A stretch of DNA of 5,102 bases from an uncultured Corynebacterium sp. (GTDB lineage: Bacteria; Actinomycetota; Actinomycetes; Mycobacteriales; Mycobacteriaceae): NCBI GenBank assembly GCA_943908385.1, contig CALTTF010000109.1, forward strand, positions 1 through 5,102. The letters are read 5' to 3'. Made by a program: the position numbers and the translations under genes. Shown here in pieces: positions 1 to 5,102 of this stretch. Each line of letters opens with the position of its first letter. The stretch's first letter is position 1. The notes under the pieces were generated by a model. The model was not told the origin of the DNA. It worked only from the letters and a program-made list of their open reading frames with translations, and did no database searches.

Positions 1-1
1 C

Positions 2-640
2 CAGGATCGTCTCGTCGCCCTTGCCGGCGAGGATCTTTATGTAGTCCGGCAGCGGGATCTGAATCAACGGGCGCGGCACCGCGGCGGCGACACCGCCGTC
101 GCCGCGAAGCAGTTCGGCAAACGCCTCGTACAGCTGCGGACCCTCCGGCCGGTTGGAGTCCAGATTCTGGCGCAGGGAGTGCTCCAACGCGGCGATCTCG
201 TGCTCATCGCCGGTGGCGCTGAAGGTGCGCTTGCCTTTCCGCGACCGGCCGAACCGCACCGACGACTGCGGCGCGGGCTTGTCGGCATCGGGGTCGGGGA
301 TGATCTCTTTGGCGCGGCGCTGCAAGGTCTTGTAGTCGCCGCGAACGGACAACAGGGCGAGGCGCAGCTTCCACTTTTCGCGATCGTTACTGGCGGCTTT
401 GACTTGCTGCTCGATGAACAGAATCTGATCCAACGACTTCGACGTCTCCCGGGCGATGCGGACAGCATTAGCCTGCTGGCGCTTGAAGCGCGTCGCACCG
501 AAGTAGACCTCGTGGGCTTTCTCCCACTCGACATACGCGGAGGGCTTGACACCGGCAGCACGAGCAGCCTGGCGGTCGAAACCGGCCAGGATGTCCATCG
601 GGCTGCCAAGTGATCCAAGAAACGCGTCAAAATCGCTCAT
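2..640 (-). CDS. HNH endonuclease family protein (DUF222-like), N-terminal part, cut by window edge
   Basis: The minus strand is open from an ATG at 638-640 to the left edge, giving 213 residues that begin MSDFDAFLGSLGSPMDILAG. The sequence has the layout of the multi-copy corynebacterial HNH endonuclease proteins: a helical N-terminal half with SLDQILFIEQQV (about residues 69-80), KWKLRLALLSVRGDYKTL (about 89-106), a basic linker (GRSRKGKR, about 131-138), EHEIAALEHSLRQN (about 146-159) and VPRPLIQIPLPDYIKI (about 188-203). In this family the Cys/His HNH nuclease motif is C-terminal, so it would lie outside the window and cannot be checked. The role of these proteins is poorly known; metal-dependent DNA cleavage is inferred from the family. 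No Shine-Dalgarno sequence precedes the ATG, and a TAGCGT hexamer ends 7 nt before it, so translation may be leaderless. The gene points the same way as the mycolyltransferase but is separated from it by a terminator. Recognition is from memory of the family; the reading frame itself is clear. Confidence 0.85.
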   Translation of the reverse strand, partial: MSDFDAFLGSLGSPMDILAGFDRQAARAAGVKPSAYVEWEKAHEVYFGATRFKRQQANAVRIARETSKSLDQILFIEQQVKAASNDREKWKLRLALLSVRGDYKTLQRRAKEIIPDPDADKPAPQSSVRFGRSRKGKRTFSATGDEHEIAALEHSLRQNLDSNRPEGPQLYEAFAELLRGDGGVAAAVPRPLIQIPLPDYIKILAGKGDETIL

Positions 641-647
641 GCCCCAC

Positions 648-653
648 ACGCTA
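648..653 (-). promoter_or_regulatory. Candidate -10 hexamer (TAGCGT) for a leaderless HNH transcript
   Basis: On the minus strand TAGCGT fits the loose actinobacterial -10 pattern TAnnnT. Its 3' end is 7 nt from the ATG at 640, so transcription would begin at or next to the start codon. This agrees with the lack of a Shine-Dalgarno sequence. No convincing -35 is seen at normal spacing; a TTGTCT lies 21 nt upstream, which is too far. A prediction only. Confidence 0.35.
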
Positions 654-691
654 AAGACAAAAGCACCGACTTTGAGACAACCGCCGGAAAT

Positions 692-728
692 CTGTGGATA
701 ACCCGCCGAAAAACGGACTTATCCACAG
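692..728. promoter_or_regulatory. Inverted pair of perfect DnaA-box consensus sequences
   Basis: TGTGGATAA at 693-701 and TTATCCACA at 719-727 are both exact matches to the high-affinity DnaA box, in opposite orientation. Including one more base on each side they form a 10-bp perfect inverted repeat, CTGTGGATAA and TTATCCACAG, with a 17-bp spacer. The pair sits 53-87 bp upstream of the HNH gene start, between that gene and the terminator of the mycolyltransferase. DnaA binding is inferred from sequence identity. The element could equally be an operator for another protein, or a target of the HNH protein. Confidence 0.6.
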
Positions 729-757
729 GGAGGGTTGCGGAGGCGTCTAAAGCCATG

Positions 758-787
758 CAAAAAGGGCGCCCCGAAGGCCGCCCTTTT
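758..787 (-). terminator. Rho-independent terminator of the mycolyltransferase gene
   Basis: The arms AAAAGGGCG (760-768) and CGCCCTTTT (779-787) pair. Inside them a C/C mismatch is followed by two more G-C pairs around the tetraloop 772-775. Read on the minus strand, a GC-rich hairpin is followed by TTTTTGC, the usual U-tract. It begins 15 bp after the mycolyltransferase stop codon. It is also A/T-flanked in the other direction, but no plus-strand gene ends here. Confidence 0.85.
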
Positions 788-802
788 CGAAAGCTTGAGG
801 GG

Positions 803-2350
803 TTAGCTGCTGCCGTTGGCGTTCCAGGTGGAGCGCTCGACGAGCGGCAGGTCGTCCGAACCCGGCTCGGCCTTGACGAAATCGTCGCCGATCAGGGCTG
901 GGCCGAAGGTGGTGTTCCACGAGCGGTACAGGTCGGCGATCCAGATCGGCCACTGGTGGGTGCCGGCCTTGCGGAACTCGTAGTGGGCCGGGATATTCAG
1001 GCTGTTCAGCTTGGCGCGCAGGTCGTGGGTGCACGAATTGGTCGCGGCCTCGATGACGCCGCCTTCGACGGTGGTGGTCATGGAGCCGCCGATGGCCTGG
1101 GGGAGCGTCTGGCCGATCTCGGTGCGGTAGCCGACCATGTCGGACTGCGACGCGGTGCCGGAACCATTGGAGATGTAGAGCGCCTTGCCTTCGAGCTTCT
1201 CGGCGTTGACGAGCGCGTCGTTGTAGCGGTTGTACGGGCTGCCCATCGGGCCCCAGATGTGGGCGGGGGTGATGGAGCGGTAGTTCGGCTCATTGGCGGC
1301 GCGGTTCACCGTCAGCGCGGCGAATGCCCACGGCAGCGGGGTGGAGGTGGCGGCGCAGCCGGAGAAGGAGCCGACGGCGTCGTAAACATCAGGGTGCTGC
1401 TCGGCCAGCAGGAGGGACGAAGTACCCGACATGGAGAAGCCCACGATGCCGCGCTTGCCGTTCGCGCCGAGCTCGTCTTCGACGGCCGGCCACAGCTCCT
1501 TGCCCAAGAACGTCGACCACTTCTGCTCGCCCTTGAAGTACCTGGACTTCTCCTTCAGGGTGTCGCCGTCGGTGAGCCAGTCGACGTAGTAGGAGAAGGC
1601 GCCCTCCATCGGGATGACGAGGTTGACGCCCTTGCCCGCGTAGACCTTCTGCGCGTCACCGACGTAAATCCAGTCGCCGGACTGCTCGGAGCCGCCGGCG
1701 CCGTTCAGCATGTACAGGGTCGGGGCGTCCGGGACGGGGTTGCCGTCGGGATCGGTGGCGCGGACGAGCGCGACGGGGATGTCGCGGTTCATCGACTCGG
1801 AGTGGACGTACCAGCCCTCGACGCCCTTGGTGTTGTACCACTTCTGGGCTGCGGACGGGTCGCCGGAGATCTGCTTCGGTGCGTCGGCGCTGCTCGTCAT
1901 CTTGCGCATCGCAGCAAGTTTCGCCGGAGCTTCGTCGTTGTCGGGCACATTCTGGGCGGCGGCCGCGAGAGCCGGGTCCACGTTCTCGTTGCCCTGATTG
2001 GCCAGCCCGCTGGCGAAGGCCTGCACATCCTGAATGCCAGCGTCGGCGCCGCCTTCATCGCCAGTCTCGCCGGCGTCGGAGTCCGTGCCGGGGGCGGCGG
2101 GAGCGTCCGCATTGTCGGCGGGAGCATTGGCGCCCTCATCGCCGGCCGGCTCCTCATCGGCGGGAGACTCGCCAGCCGCGTCATCGCTGTCACCGGGGTT
2201 GTCGGCAGGGGCTTCGGCGGAGGGGCCGGCCACGGTGCCGTCGTTAAGCGTGCTTGTGTCTTCGGCGTTGACGACATTGGCTGCGGTGAGCGAGCCGGCG
2301 GCGATGGCGATCGCTGCGACGGATGCGAGTGCGGGGCGGGACAGCTTCAT
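803..2350 (-). CDS. Secreted mycolyltransferase (antigen 85 / corynomycolyltransferase family)
   Basis: The 515-residue protein is an exported alpha/beta-hydrolase acyltransferase. Family members transfer mycolic acids between trehalose monomycolate and trehalose, arabinogalactan or, for MytC, porin proteins, outside the plasma membrane. Residues 1-29 form a signal peptide (MKLSR, hydrophobic core, VNA then ED). Residues 30-105 are an Asp/Glu/Ala/Pro-rich spacer, and about 106-170 a second, partly helical linker. The catalytic domain spans about 175-485. By hand alignment with antigen 85 the nucleophile is Ser306 in GFSMSG (antigen 85 has GLSMAG), the acid is probably Glu434, and the base is His465 in GTHQW. 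FSYYVDW (252-258) matches the antigen 85 FYSDW region. The only two cysteines, Cys332 and Cys440, may form a disulfide. There are no LGFP repeats, so it is not the long MytA/Cop1 type; a cmtC/mytC-type assignment is likely but not certain. The start is supported by GAAGGA 9 nt upstream. It is divergent from lpd and ends at a terminator. Confidence 0.93.
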   Translation of the reverse strand: MKLSRPALASVAAIAIAAGSLTAANVVNAEDTSTLNDGTVAGPSAEAPADNPGDSDDAAGESPADEEPAGDEGANAPADNADAPAAPGTDSDAGETGDEGGADAGIQDVQAFASGLANQGNENVDPALAAAAQNVPDNDEAPAKLAAMRKMTSSADAPKQISGDPSAAQKWYNTKGVEGWYVHSESMNRDIPVALVRATDPDGNPVPDAPTLYMLNGAGGSEQSGDWIYVGDAQKVYAGKGVNLVIPMEGAFSYYVDWLTDGDTLKEKSRYFKGEQKWSTFLGKELWPAVEDELGANGKRGIVGFSMSGTSSLLLAEQHPDVYDAVGSFSGCAATSTPLPWAFAALTVNRAANEPNYRSITPAHIWGPMGSPYNRYNDALVNAEKLEGKALYISNGSGTASQSDMVGYRTEIGQTLPQAIGGSMTTTVEGGVIEAATNSCTHDLRAKLNSLNIPAHYEFRKAGTHQWPIWIADLYRSWNTTFGPALIGDDFVKAEPGSDDLPLVERSTWNANGSS

Positions 2351-2359
2351 GCTTGGCGT

Positions 2360-2365
2360 TCCTTC
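2360..2365 (-). promoter_or_regulatory. Ribosome binding site of the mycolyltransferase
   Basis: GAAGGA on the minus strand lies 9 nt before the ATG at 2348-2350. The protein then starts with an intact signal peptide, so the site and the start agree. Confidence 0.75.
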
Positions 2366-2410
2366 ACTGCTGACTAAACGGAGACTTGGTACATCATGCC
2401 AAAAACGGGG

Positions 2411-2423
2411 GGAACTTTGAAGC
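2411..2423 (+). promoter_or_regulatory. RamB-like operator motif in the divergent region
   Basis: The stretch GGAACTTTGAAGC resembles the corynebacterial RamB site, roughly (A/G)AACTTTGCAAA. The GAACTTTG core is exact, then the match weakens. A G-run just upstream (2407-2412) recalls half of a RamA site but lacks its flanking bases. RamB and RamA control acetate and pyruvate metabolism genes in C. glutamicum, so a site before lpd would make sense. It lies 51-63 bp before the lpd start and 61-73 bp before the mycolyltransferase start. Inferred from a remembered consensus. Confidence 0.3.
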
Positions 2424-2460
2424 GGAAAGGACCGACGCAGCAGATTGTCGCGAGCGCACG

Positions 2461-2466
2461 TATCCT
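2461..2466 (+). promoter_or_regulatory. Candidate -10 hexamer (TATCCT) for leaderless lpd transcription
   Basis: TATCCT matches TATAAT at four of six positions and ends 7 nt before the GTG at 2474, so transcription would begin at the start codon. The purine run AGGGGA (2467-2472) is only 1 nt from the GTG, too close for a working Shine-Dalgarno sequence, which also favours a leaderless message. No clear -35 is seen. Confidence 0.4.
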
Positions 2467-2473
2467 AGGGGAC

Positions 2474-3886
2474 GTGGCTAATGAACATTTTGACGTTGTT
2501 GTACTCGGCGCTGGCCCCGGTGGCTACGTCGCCGCAATTCGCGCAGCCCAGTTGGGCAAGAAGGTCGCGGTTGTAGAGAAGCAGTATTGGGGCGGTGTGT
2601 GCCTGAACGTGGGCTGCATTCCGTCGAAGTCGTTGATCAAGAACGCTGAAGTCGCGCACATCTTCAACCATGAGGCAAAGACGTTCGGCATCAAAGGCGA
2701 TGTTTCCTTCGAGTACGGGGACGCGCACAAGCGTTCCCGCAAGGTCTCGGAGAAGATCGTCGGCGGCGTTCACTACCTGATGAAGAAGAACAAGATCACG
2801 GAGATCAACGGTCTCGGTTCCTTCAAGGACGCGAAGACGCTGGAGATCACCGAGGGCGATGACAAGGGCAAGACGGTCACGTTCGATGACTGCATCATCG
2901 CTACGGGTTCCGTGGTCAAGACCCTGCCGGGCATCGAGCTGTCGGAGAACGTGGTGTCCTTCGAGGAGCAGATCCTCAACCCGGAGGCACCGGAGAAGAT
3001 GGTCATCGTCGGTGCGGGCGCGATCGGCATGGAGTTCGCGTACGTGCTGTCCAACTACGGTGTGGATGTCACGGTCGTCGAGTTCATGGACCGCGTCCTG
3101 CCGAACGAAGACAAGGACGTGTCCAAGGAAATCGCGAAGGCGTACAAGAAGCTCGGCGTGAAGCTCCTGACGGGCCACGCGACGACGGCGGTGCGCGACA
3201 ACGGCTCCTCGGTCGAGGTGGACATCCAGAAGAAGGGCTCCGACGACACGGAGACCCTGACGGTGGACCGCGTGATGGTCGCTGTCGGCTTCCAGCCGCG
3301 CACCGAGGGCTACGGCCTGGAGAACACCGGCGTGGAGCTGACCGACCGCGGCGCGATCGACGTCGACGAGCGTATGCGCACCAACGTCGACGGCATCTAC
3401 GCGATCGGCGATGTGACCGCGAAGCTCCAGCTCGCCCACGTGGCTGAGGCGCAGGGCATCGTCGCGGCTGAGACCATCGCGGACGCTGAGACGATGGAGC
3501 TCGGCGACTACCAGATGATGCCGCGCGCGACGTTCTGCAACCCGCAGGTCGCCTCGATGGGCTACACCGAGGAGCAGGCGCGCGAGAAGTTCGCGGATAA
3601 GGACATCAAGGTCGCCACCTTCCCGTTCTCCGCGAACGGCAAGGCGCTGGGTCTCGCGGAGTCGCAGGGCTTCGGCAAGCTCGTCGTGGACGGCGAGTAC
3701 GGCGAGATCCTCGGCGCTCACCTGGTCGGCGCGAATGTCTCCGAGCTCCTGCCGGAGATCAACCTGGCGCAGCGCTTCGACCTCACCGCGGGCGAGATCG
3801 CACGCAGCGTCCACATTCACCCGACGCTGTCCGAGGTTCTCAAGGAGATCGCGCACGGCGTCGAGGGCCACATGATCAACCTTTAA
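2474..3886 (+). CDS. lpd: Dihydrolipoamide dehydrogenase (E3)
   Basis: This FAD flavoprotein (EC 1.8.1.4) reoxidises the dihydrolipoyl groups of the pyruvate and 2-oxoglutarate dehydrogenase complexes and passes electrons to NAD+ in the cytoplasm. The 470-residue length and sequence match the corynebacterial Lpd closely. Visible motifs are the FAD-binding GAGPGG (12-17), the redox disulfide Cys43/Cys48 in GGVCLNVGCIPSKS, the NAD-binding GAGAIG (180-185), the second FAD motif GIYAIGD with Asp313, and the catalytic HPTLSE with His449 and Glu454 at the dimer interface. All catalytic residues are present. The GTG at 2474 is chosen because the protein then begins MANEHFDVVVLGAG, as in relatives. 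The frame is open upstream to an ATG at 2396, but those 26 extra residues are not a family feature and have no good ribosome site. It is transcribed alone, divergent from the mycolyltransferase, and ends at a strong terminator. No E1 or E2 genes are adjacent, as is usual in corynebacteria. Confidence 0.97.
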   Translation: MANEHFDVVVLGAGPGGYVAAIRAAQLGKKVAVVEKQYWGGVCLNVGCIPSKSLIKNAEVAHIFNHEAKTFGIKGDVSFEYGDAHKRSRKVSEKIVGGVHYLMKKNKITEINGLGSFKDAKTLEITEGDDKGKTVTFDDCIIATGSVVKTLPGIELSENVVSFEEQILNPEAPEKMVIVGAGAIGMEFAYVLSNYGVDVTVVEFMDRVLPNEDKDVSKEIAKAYKKLGVKLLTGHATTAVRDNGSSVEVDIQKKGSDDTETLTVDRVMVAVGFQPRTEGYGLENTGVELTDRGAIDVDERMRTNVDGIYAIGDVTAKLQLAHVAEAQGIVAAETIADAETMELGDYQMMPRATFCNPQVASMGYTEEQAREKFADKDIKVATFPFSANGKALGLAESQGFGKLVVDGEYGEILGAHLVGANVSELLPEINLAQRFDLTAGEIARSVHIHPTLSEVLKEIAHGVEGHMINL

Positions 3887-3908
3887 GCATTTTGCTTATC
3901 GACGCATG

Positions 3909-3940
3909 AAAACGCTCCGAGCCCAGCTCGGGGCGTTTTC
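3909..3940 (+). terminator. Rho-independent terminator of lpd
   Basis: A 14-bp stem (3909-3922 with 3926-3939, one G-U pair) closes on the 3-base loop CCA and ends in TTTTC. The core reads CCGAGC CCA GCTCGG. It starts 22 bp after the lpd stop, so lpd is not co-transcribed with the next gene by default. The A-run on the left arm could let it stop transcription in the other direction too. Confidence 0.9.
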
Positions 3941-4001
3941 TGTGGACTCGCGAGCAGTGTTTTAGGAAGAGATTTGGCCGGTTAGCACGACGAAACGGCA
4001 T

Positions 4002-4068
4002 TCCGCCGATAGAGTAAGGCGCAGCCAGTCTTAAAAGGCGCTTAGAACTGATCCGCCGCTCCGCCGAT
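4002..4068 (+). repeat. Three short TCCGCCG direct repeats upstream of the DUF4352 gene
   Basis: TCCGCCGAT occurs at 4002-4010 and again at 4060-4068. A third TCCGCCG at 4052-4058 makes a tandem 8-bp pair with the last copy. They flank the likely promoter zone of the gene at 4098. They might bind a regulator, but short GC-rich repeats are easily met by chance in such a genome. Confidence 0.35.
4010..4015 (+). promoter_or_regulatory. Weak candidate -10 hexamer (TAGAGT) for the DUF4352 gene
   Basis: TAGAGT fits TAnnnT and would give a leader of roughly 75 nt before the ATG at 4098. There is no clear -35. A second possibility is TAGAAC at 4043-4048. The rest of the 3941-4097 interval shows no other signal except the repeats and the ribosome binding site. 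Confidence 0.25.
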
Positions 4069-4086
4069 CCAGGTGGGGCCGATAGC

Positions 4087-4091
4087 AAGGA
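4087..4091 (+). promoter_or_regulatory. Ribosome binding site of the DUF4352 protein
   Basis: AAGGA lies 6 nt before the ATG at 4098, a standard spacing, and fixes this start for the repeat-rich reading frame. Confidence 0.8.
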
Positions 4092-4097
4092 AACGTA

Positions 4098-5021
4098 ATG
4101 TCTAGCAGCATCAACCCCAACCATGACCCGTTCTCCGGGTCGGAGCCGGGGCAGCAGGGCCAATACGGCTACGACGGATACGGCCAGCAGGGCTACGACC
4201 AGGGTTATGGCCAGCAGGGCTATGACGGATACGGCCAGCAGGGCTACGACCAGGGCTACGGTCACGGTTACGACCAGCAGGGCTATGACGGATACGGCCA
4301 GCAGGGCTACGACCAGCAGATGAGCGCCGCCGCACCGTACGGCCAGAACGCGCCGCAGGGCGGCAACGGCGGCGGTGGCGCCGGCAAGATCATCGCGATT
4401 GTCGGCGGCCTGGTTGTCGCGCTCGCGCTGATCGGCGGCCTGATCTACTTCCTCACCAAGGGCGGCGACGACGGTGACGGCGGCAACGGCGGCGGCGGTG
4501 GCGACGAGACCACGGCTGCCGGTTCCTCCGCGCCGACATCCTCCCAGGGCGGCAAGGACAGCGGCAAGGACAGCGGCAAGAAGGGCGGAGAGGGTTCCTC
4601 CCGCGAGAATGCGCTTCCGGTCGGTTCGACGATCGAGAATGACGATTGGAAGGTCACCCTGGACTCGGTGAACCTGAACGCGAACGACGACGTCAAGAAA
4701 GCCAACGACTTCAACAAGGACCCGGACGCGGGCAAGAAGTACATGATGGCCGATATCACCGCCGAGTACATCGGCGATGATCCGCAGGGCAAGGCACCGA
4801 TGATCACTGTCGAGTACGTCTCGCCGTCCGGTGAAAGTGTGAGCCAGTTCGAGTCGATCGTGGTTATCGACGACGACTTCGATCTCACCAAGACTCTCTA
4901 CTCCGGCGCGTCGACCTCCGGAAAGATGGTCTTCCCGATCCCGGAGAGCGACGGCGACGAGGGCACGCTGTCCATCCAGCTGGACTTCAAGGACGAGAAG
5001 AAGTTCTTCAAGCTGAAGTAG
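4098..5021 (+). CDS. DUF4352-type membrane protein with Tyr/Gly/Gln-rich repeat tail
   Basis: The 307-residue protein has four parts. Residues 1-96 are a disordered tail rich in Gly, Tyr, Gln and Asp, with three GYDGYGQQGYDQ units between 24 and 73. Residues 97-120 (KIIAIVGGLVVALALIGGLIYFLT) are one membrane helix. Residues 121-170 are a Gly/Asp/Ser linker including GKDSGKDSGK. Residues about 172-297 form a compact beta-rich domain that I recognise as DUF4352 (start LPVGSTIENDDWKVTLDSV, then KYMMADITAEYIG and GKMVFPIPES). DUF4352 domains are usually extracytoplasmic and of unknown function, with an immunoglobulin-like fold related to MPT63. No signal peptidase site or lipobox is seen, so the helix is probably an uncleaved anchor with the repeat tail inside the cell; the acidic stretch after Lys121 agrees. 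It stands alone between two terminators. The function is unknown; the domain call is from sequence pattern and was not searched. Confidence 0.85.
   Translation: MSSSINPNHDPFSGSEPGQQGQYGYDGYGQQGYDQGYGQQGYDGYGQQGYDQGYGHGYDQQGYDGYGQQGYDQQMSAAAPYGQNAPQGGNGGGGAGKIIAIVGGLVVALALIGGLIYFLTKGGDDGDGGNGGGGGDETTAAGSSAPTSSQGGKDSGKDSGKKGGEGSSRENALPVGSTIENDDWKVTLDSVNLNANDDVKKANDFNKDPDAGKKYMMADITAEYIGDDPQGKAPMITVEYVSPSGESVSQFESIVVIDDDFDLTKTLYSGASTSGKMVFPIPESDGDEGTLSIQLDFKDEKKFFKLK
4167..4316 (+). repeat. In-frame repeats encoding GYDGYGQQGYDQ
   Basis: A 36-bp unit starting GGCTACGACGGATACGGCCA occurs at 4167-4202, 4218-4253 and 4281-4316, spaced 51 and 63 bp apart. The copies differ only at a TAC/TAT codon. 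Shorter related pieces (GYGQQ, GYGHGYDQQ) fill the gaps. All unit lengths are multiples of three, so gain or loss would keep the reading frame. Near-identical DNA suggests recent duplication or slippage. Confidence 0.9.
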
Positions 5022-5034
5022 CTTCCGACGCGGA

Positions 5035-5080
5035 AAGCGCCCCGCCGCAGCTTATCGACGAGCTGTGGCGGGGCGTTTCT
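5035..5080 (+). terminator. Terminator after the DUF4352 gene
   Basis: An 18-bp stem (5035-5052 with 5061-5078, two G-U pairs) encloses an 8-base loop. The core pairs CGCCCCGCC with GGCGGGGCG. It begins 13 bp after the stop codon. The following TTTCT is a poor U-tract, but the stem is very stable. Confidence 0.8.
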
Positions 5081-5102
5081 GCTTGCCCTCAGACGTCCCG
5101 GG

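Noticed and set aside
64..630. 188-codon minus-strand frame starting MTRFLDHL and a 144-codon plus-strand frame at 179-613
   Set aside because: Both overlap the HNH-family frame, which matches a known family. The 188-codon frame is Arg/Ser/Pro-rich, the usual look of an out-of-frame product.
692..728. Replication origin or plasmid origin
   Set aside because: Only two DnaA boxes, no AT-rich unwinding element, and no replication gene nearby.
755..2377. 540-codon plus-strand open frame opposite the mycolyltransferase
   Set aside because: The minus-strand frame has a signal peptide, the family fold and catalytic motifs. The plus-strand protein has no recognisable domain and is a shadow of GC-rich codon use.
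2386..2402. TTGG...CCAA partial palindrome in the divergent region as an operator
   Set aside because: Only four bases pair on each arm and the inner bases do not match, so it is within chance.
2396..2473. Upstream ATG (2396) or TTG (2417) as lpd start
   Set aside because: The extra 19-26 residues are not part of the Lpd family. The 2396 ATG has no ribosome site, and the GTG at 2474 gives the usual N-terminus.
2465..3871. 468-codon minus-strand open frame opposite lpd
   Set aside because: lpd is certain from its motifs. The antisense product is rich in Leu, Asp, Val and Arg in the way expected from reading GC-rich codons backwards.
4111..4335. 74-codon minus-strand frame inside the repeat region
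   Set aside because: It is the reverse reading of the GYGQQ repeats, Arg/Ser-rich, with no independent start signal.

Overview
The window looks chromosomal and comes from a high-GC actinobacterium, almost certainly a Corynebacterium. Three things point there. The dihydrolipoamide dehydrogenase reads almost residue for residue like the corynebacterial enzyme. The neighbouring gene encodes a secreted antigen 85-type mycolyltransferase, which only mycolic-acid bacteria carry. The left edge holds the N-terminal half of the HNH-endonuclease family found in many copies in corynebacteria. No tRNA, rRNA, CRISPR array, insertion sequence or phage gene was seen.

Layout, left to right. (1) 2-640, minus strand: the first 213 codons of an HNH endonuclease-family protein; the rest, including the HNH motif, lies beyond the left edge. 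(2) 641-757: intergenic, with two perfect DnaA-box consensus sequences in inverted orientation. (3) 758-787: rho-independent terminator of the next gene. (4) 803-2350, minus: secreted mycolyltransferase with an unusually long acidic spacer after its signal peptide. (5) 2351-2473: divergent intergenic region with a RamB-like motif and a -10 hexamer placed for leaderless transcription of lpd. (6) 2474-3886, plus: lpd. (7) 3909-3940: strong terminator. (8) 3941-4097: control region of the last gene. (9) 4098-5021, plus: single-pass membrane protein with a Tyr/Gly/Gln repeat tail, one membrane helix and a DUF4352 domain. (10) 5035-5080: its terminator.

Functionally these are separate single-gene transcription units. 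lpd supplies the E3 subunit of the pyruvate and 2-oxoglutarate dehydrogenase complexes. The mycolyltransferase builds the outer mycomembrane. The DUF4352 protein is an envelope protein of unknown role. From memory of Corynebacterium glutamicum, lpd lies shortly upstream of ramB and sdhCAB, so those genes may follow beyond the right edge; this is a prediction.

I see no convincing new multi-gene system. The points most worth a second look are the inverted DnaA-box pair before the HNH gene, two start codons with the same leaderless geometry, the FUS-like GYGQQ repeat tail, and the acidic spacer and changed acceptor-site residues of the mycolyltransferase.
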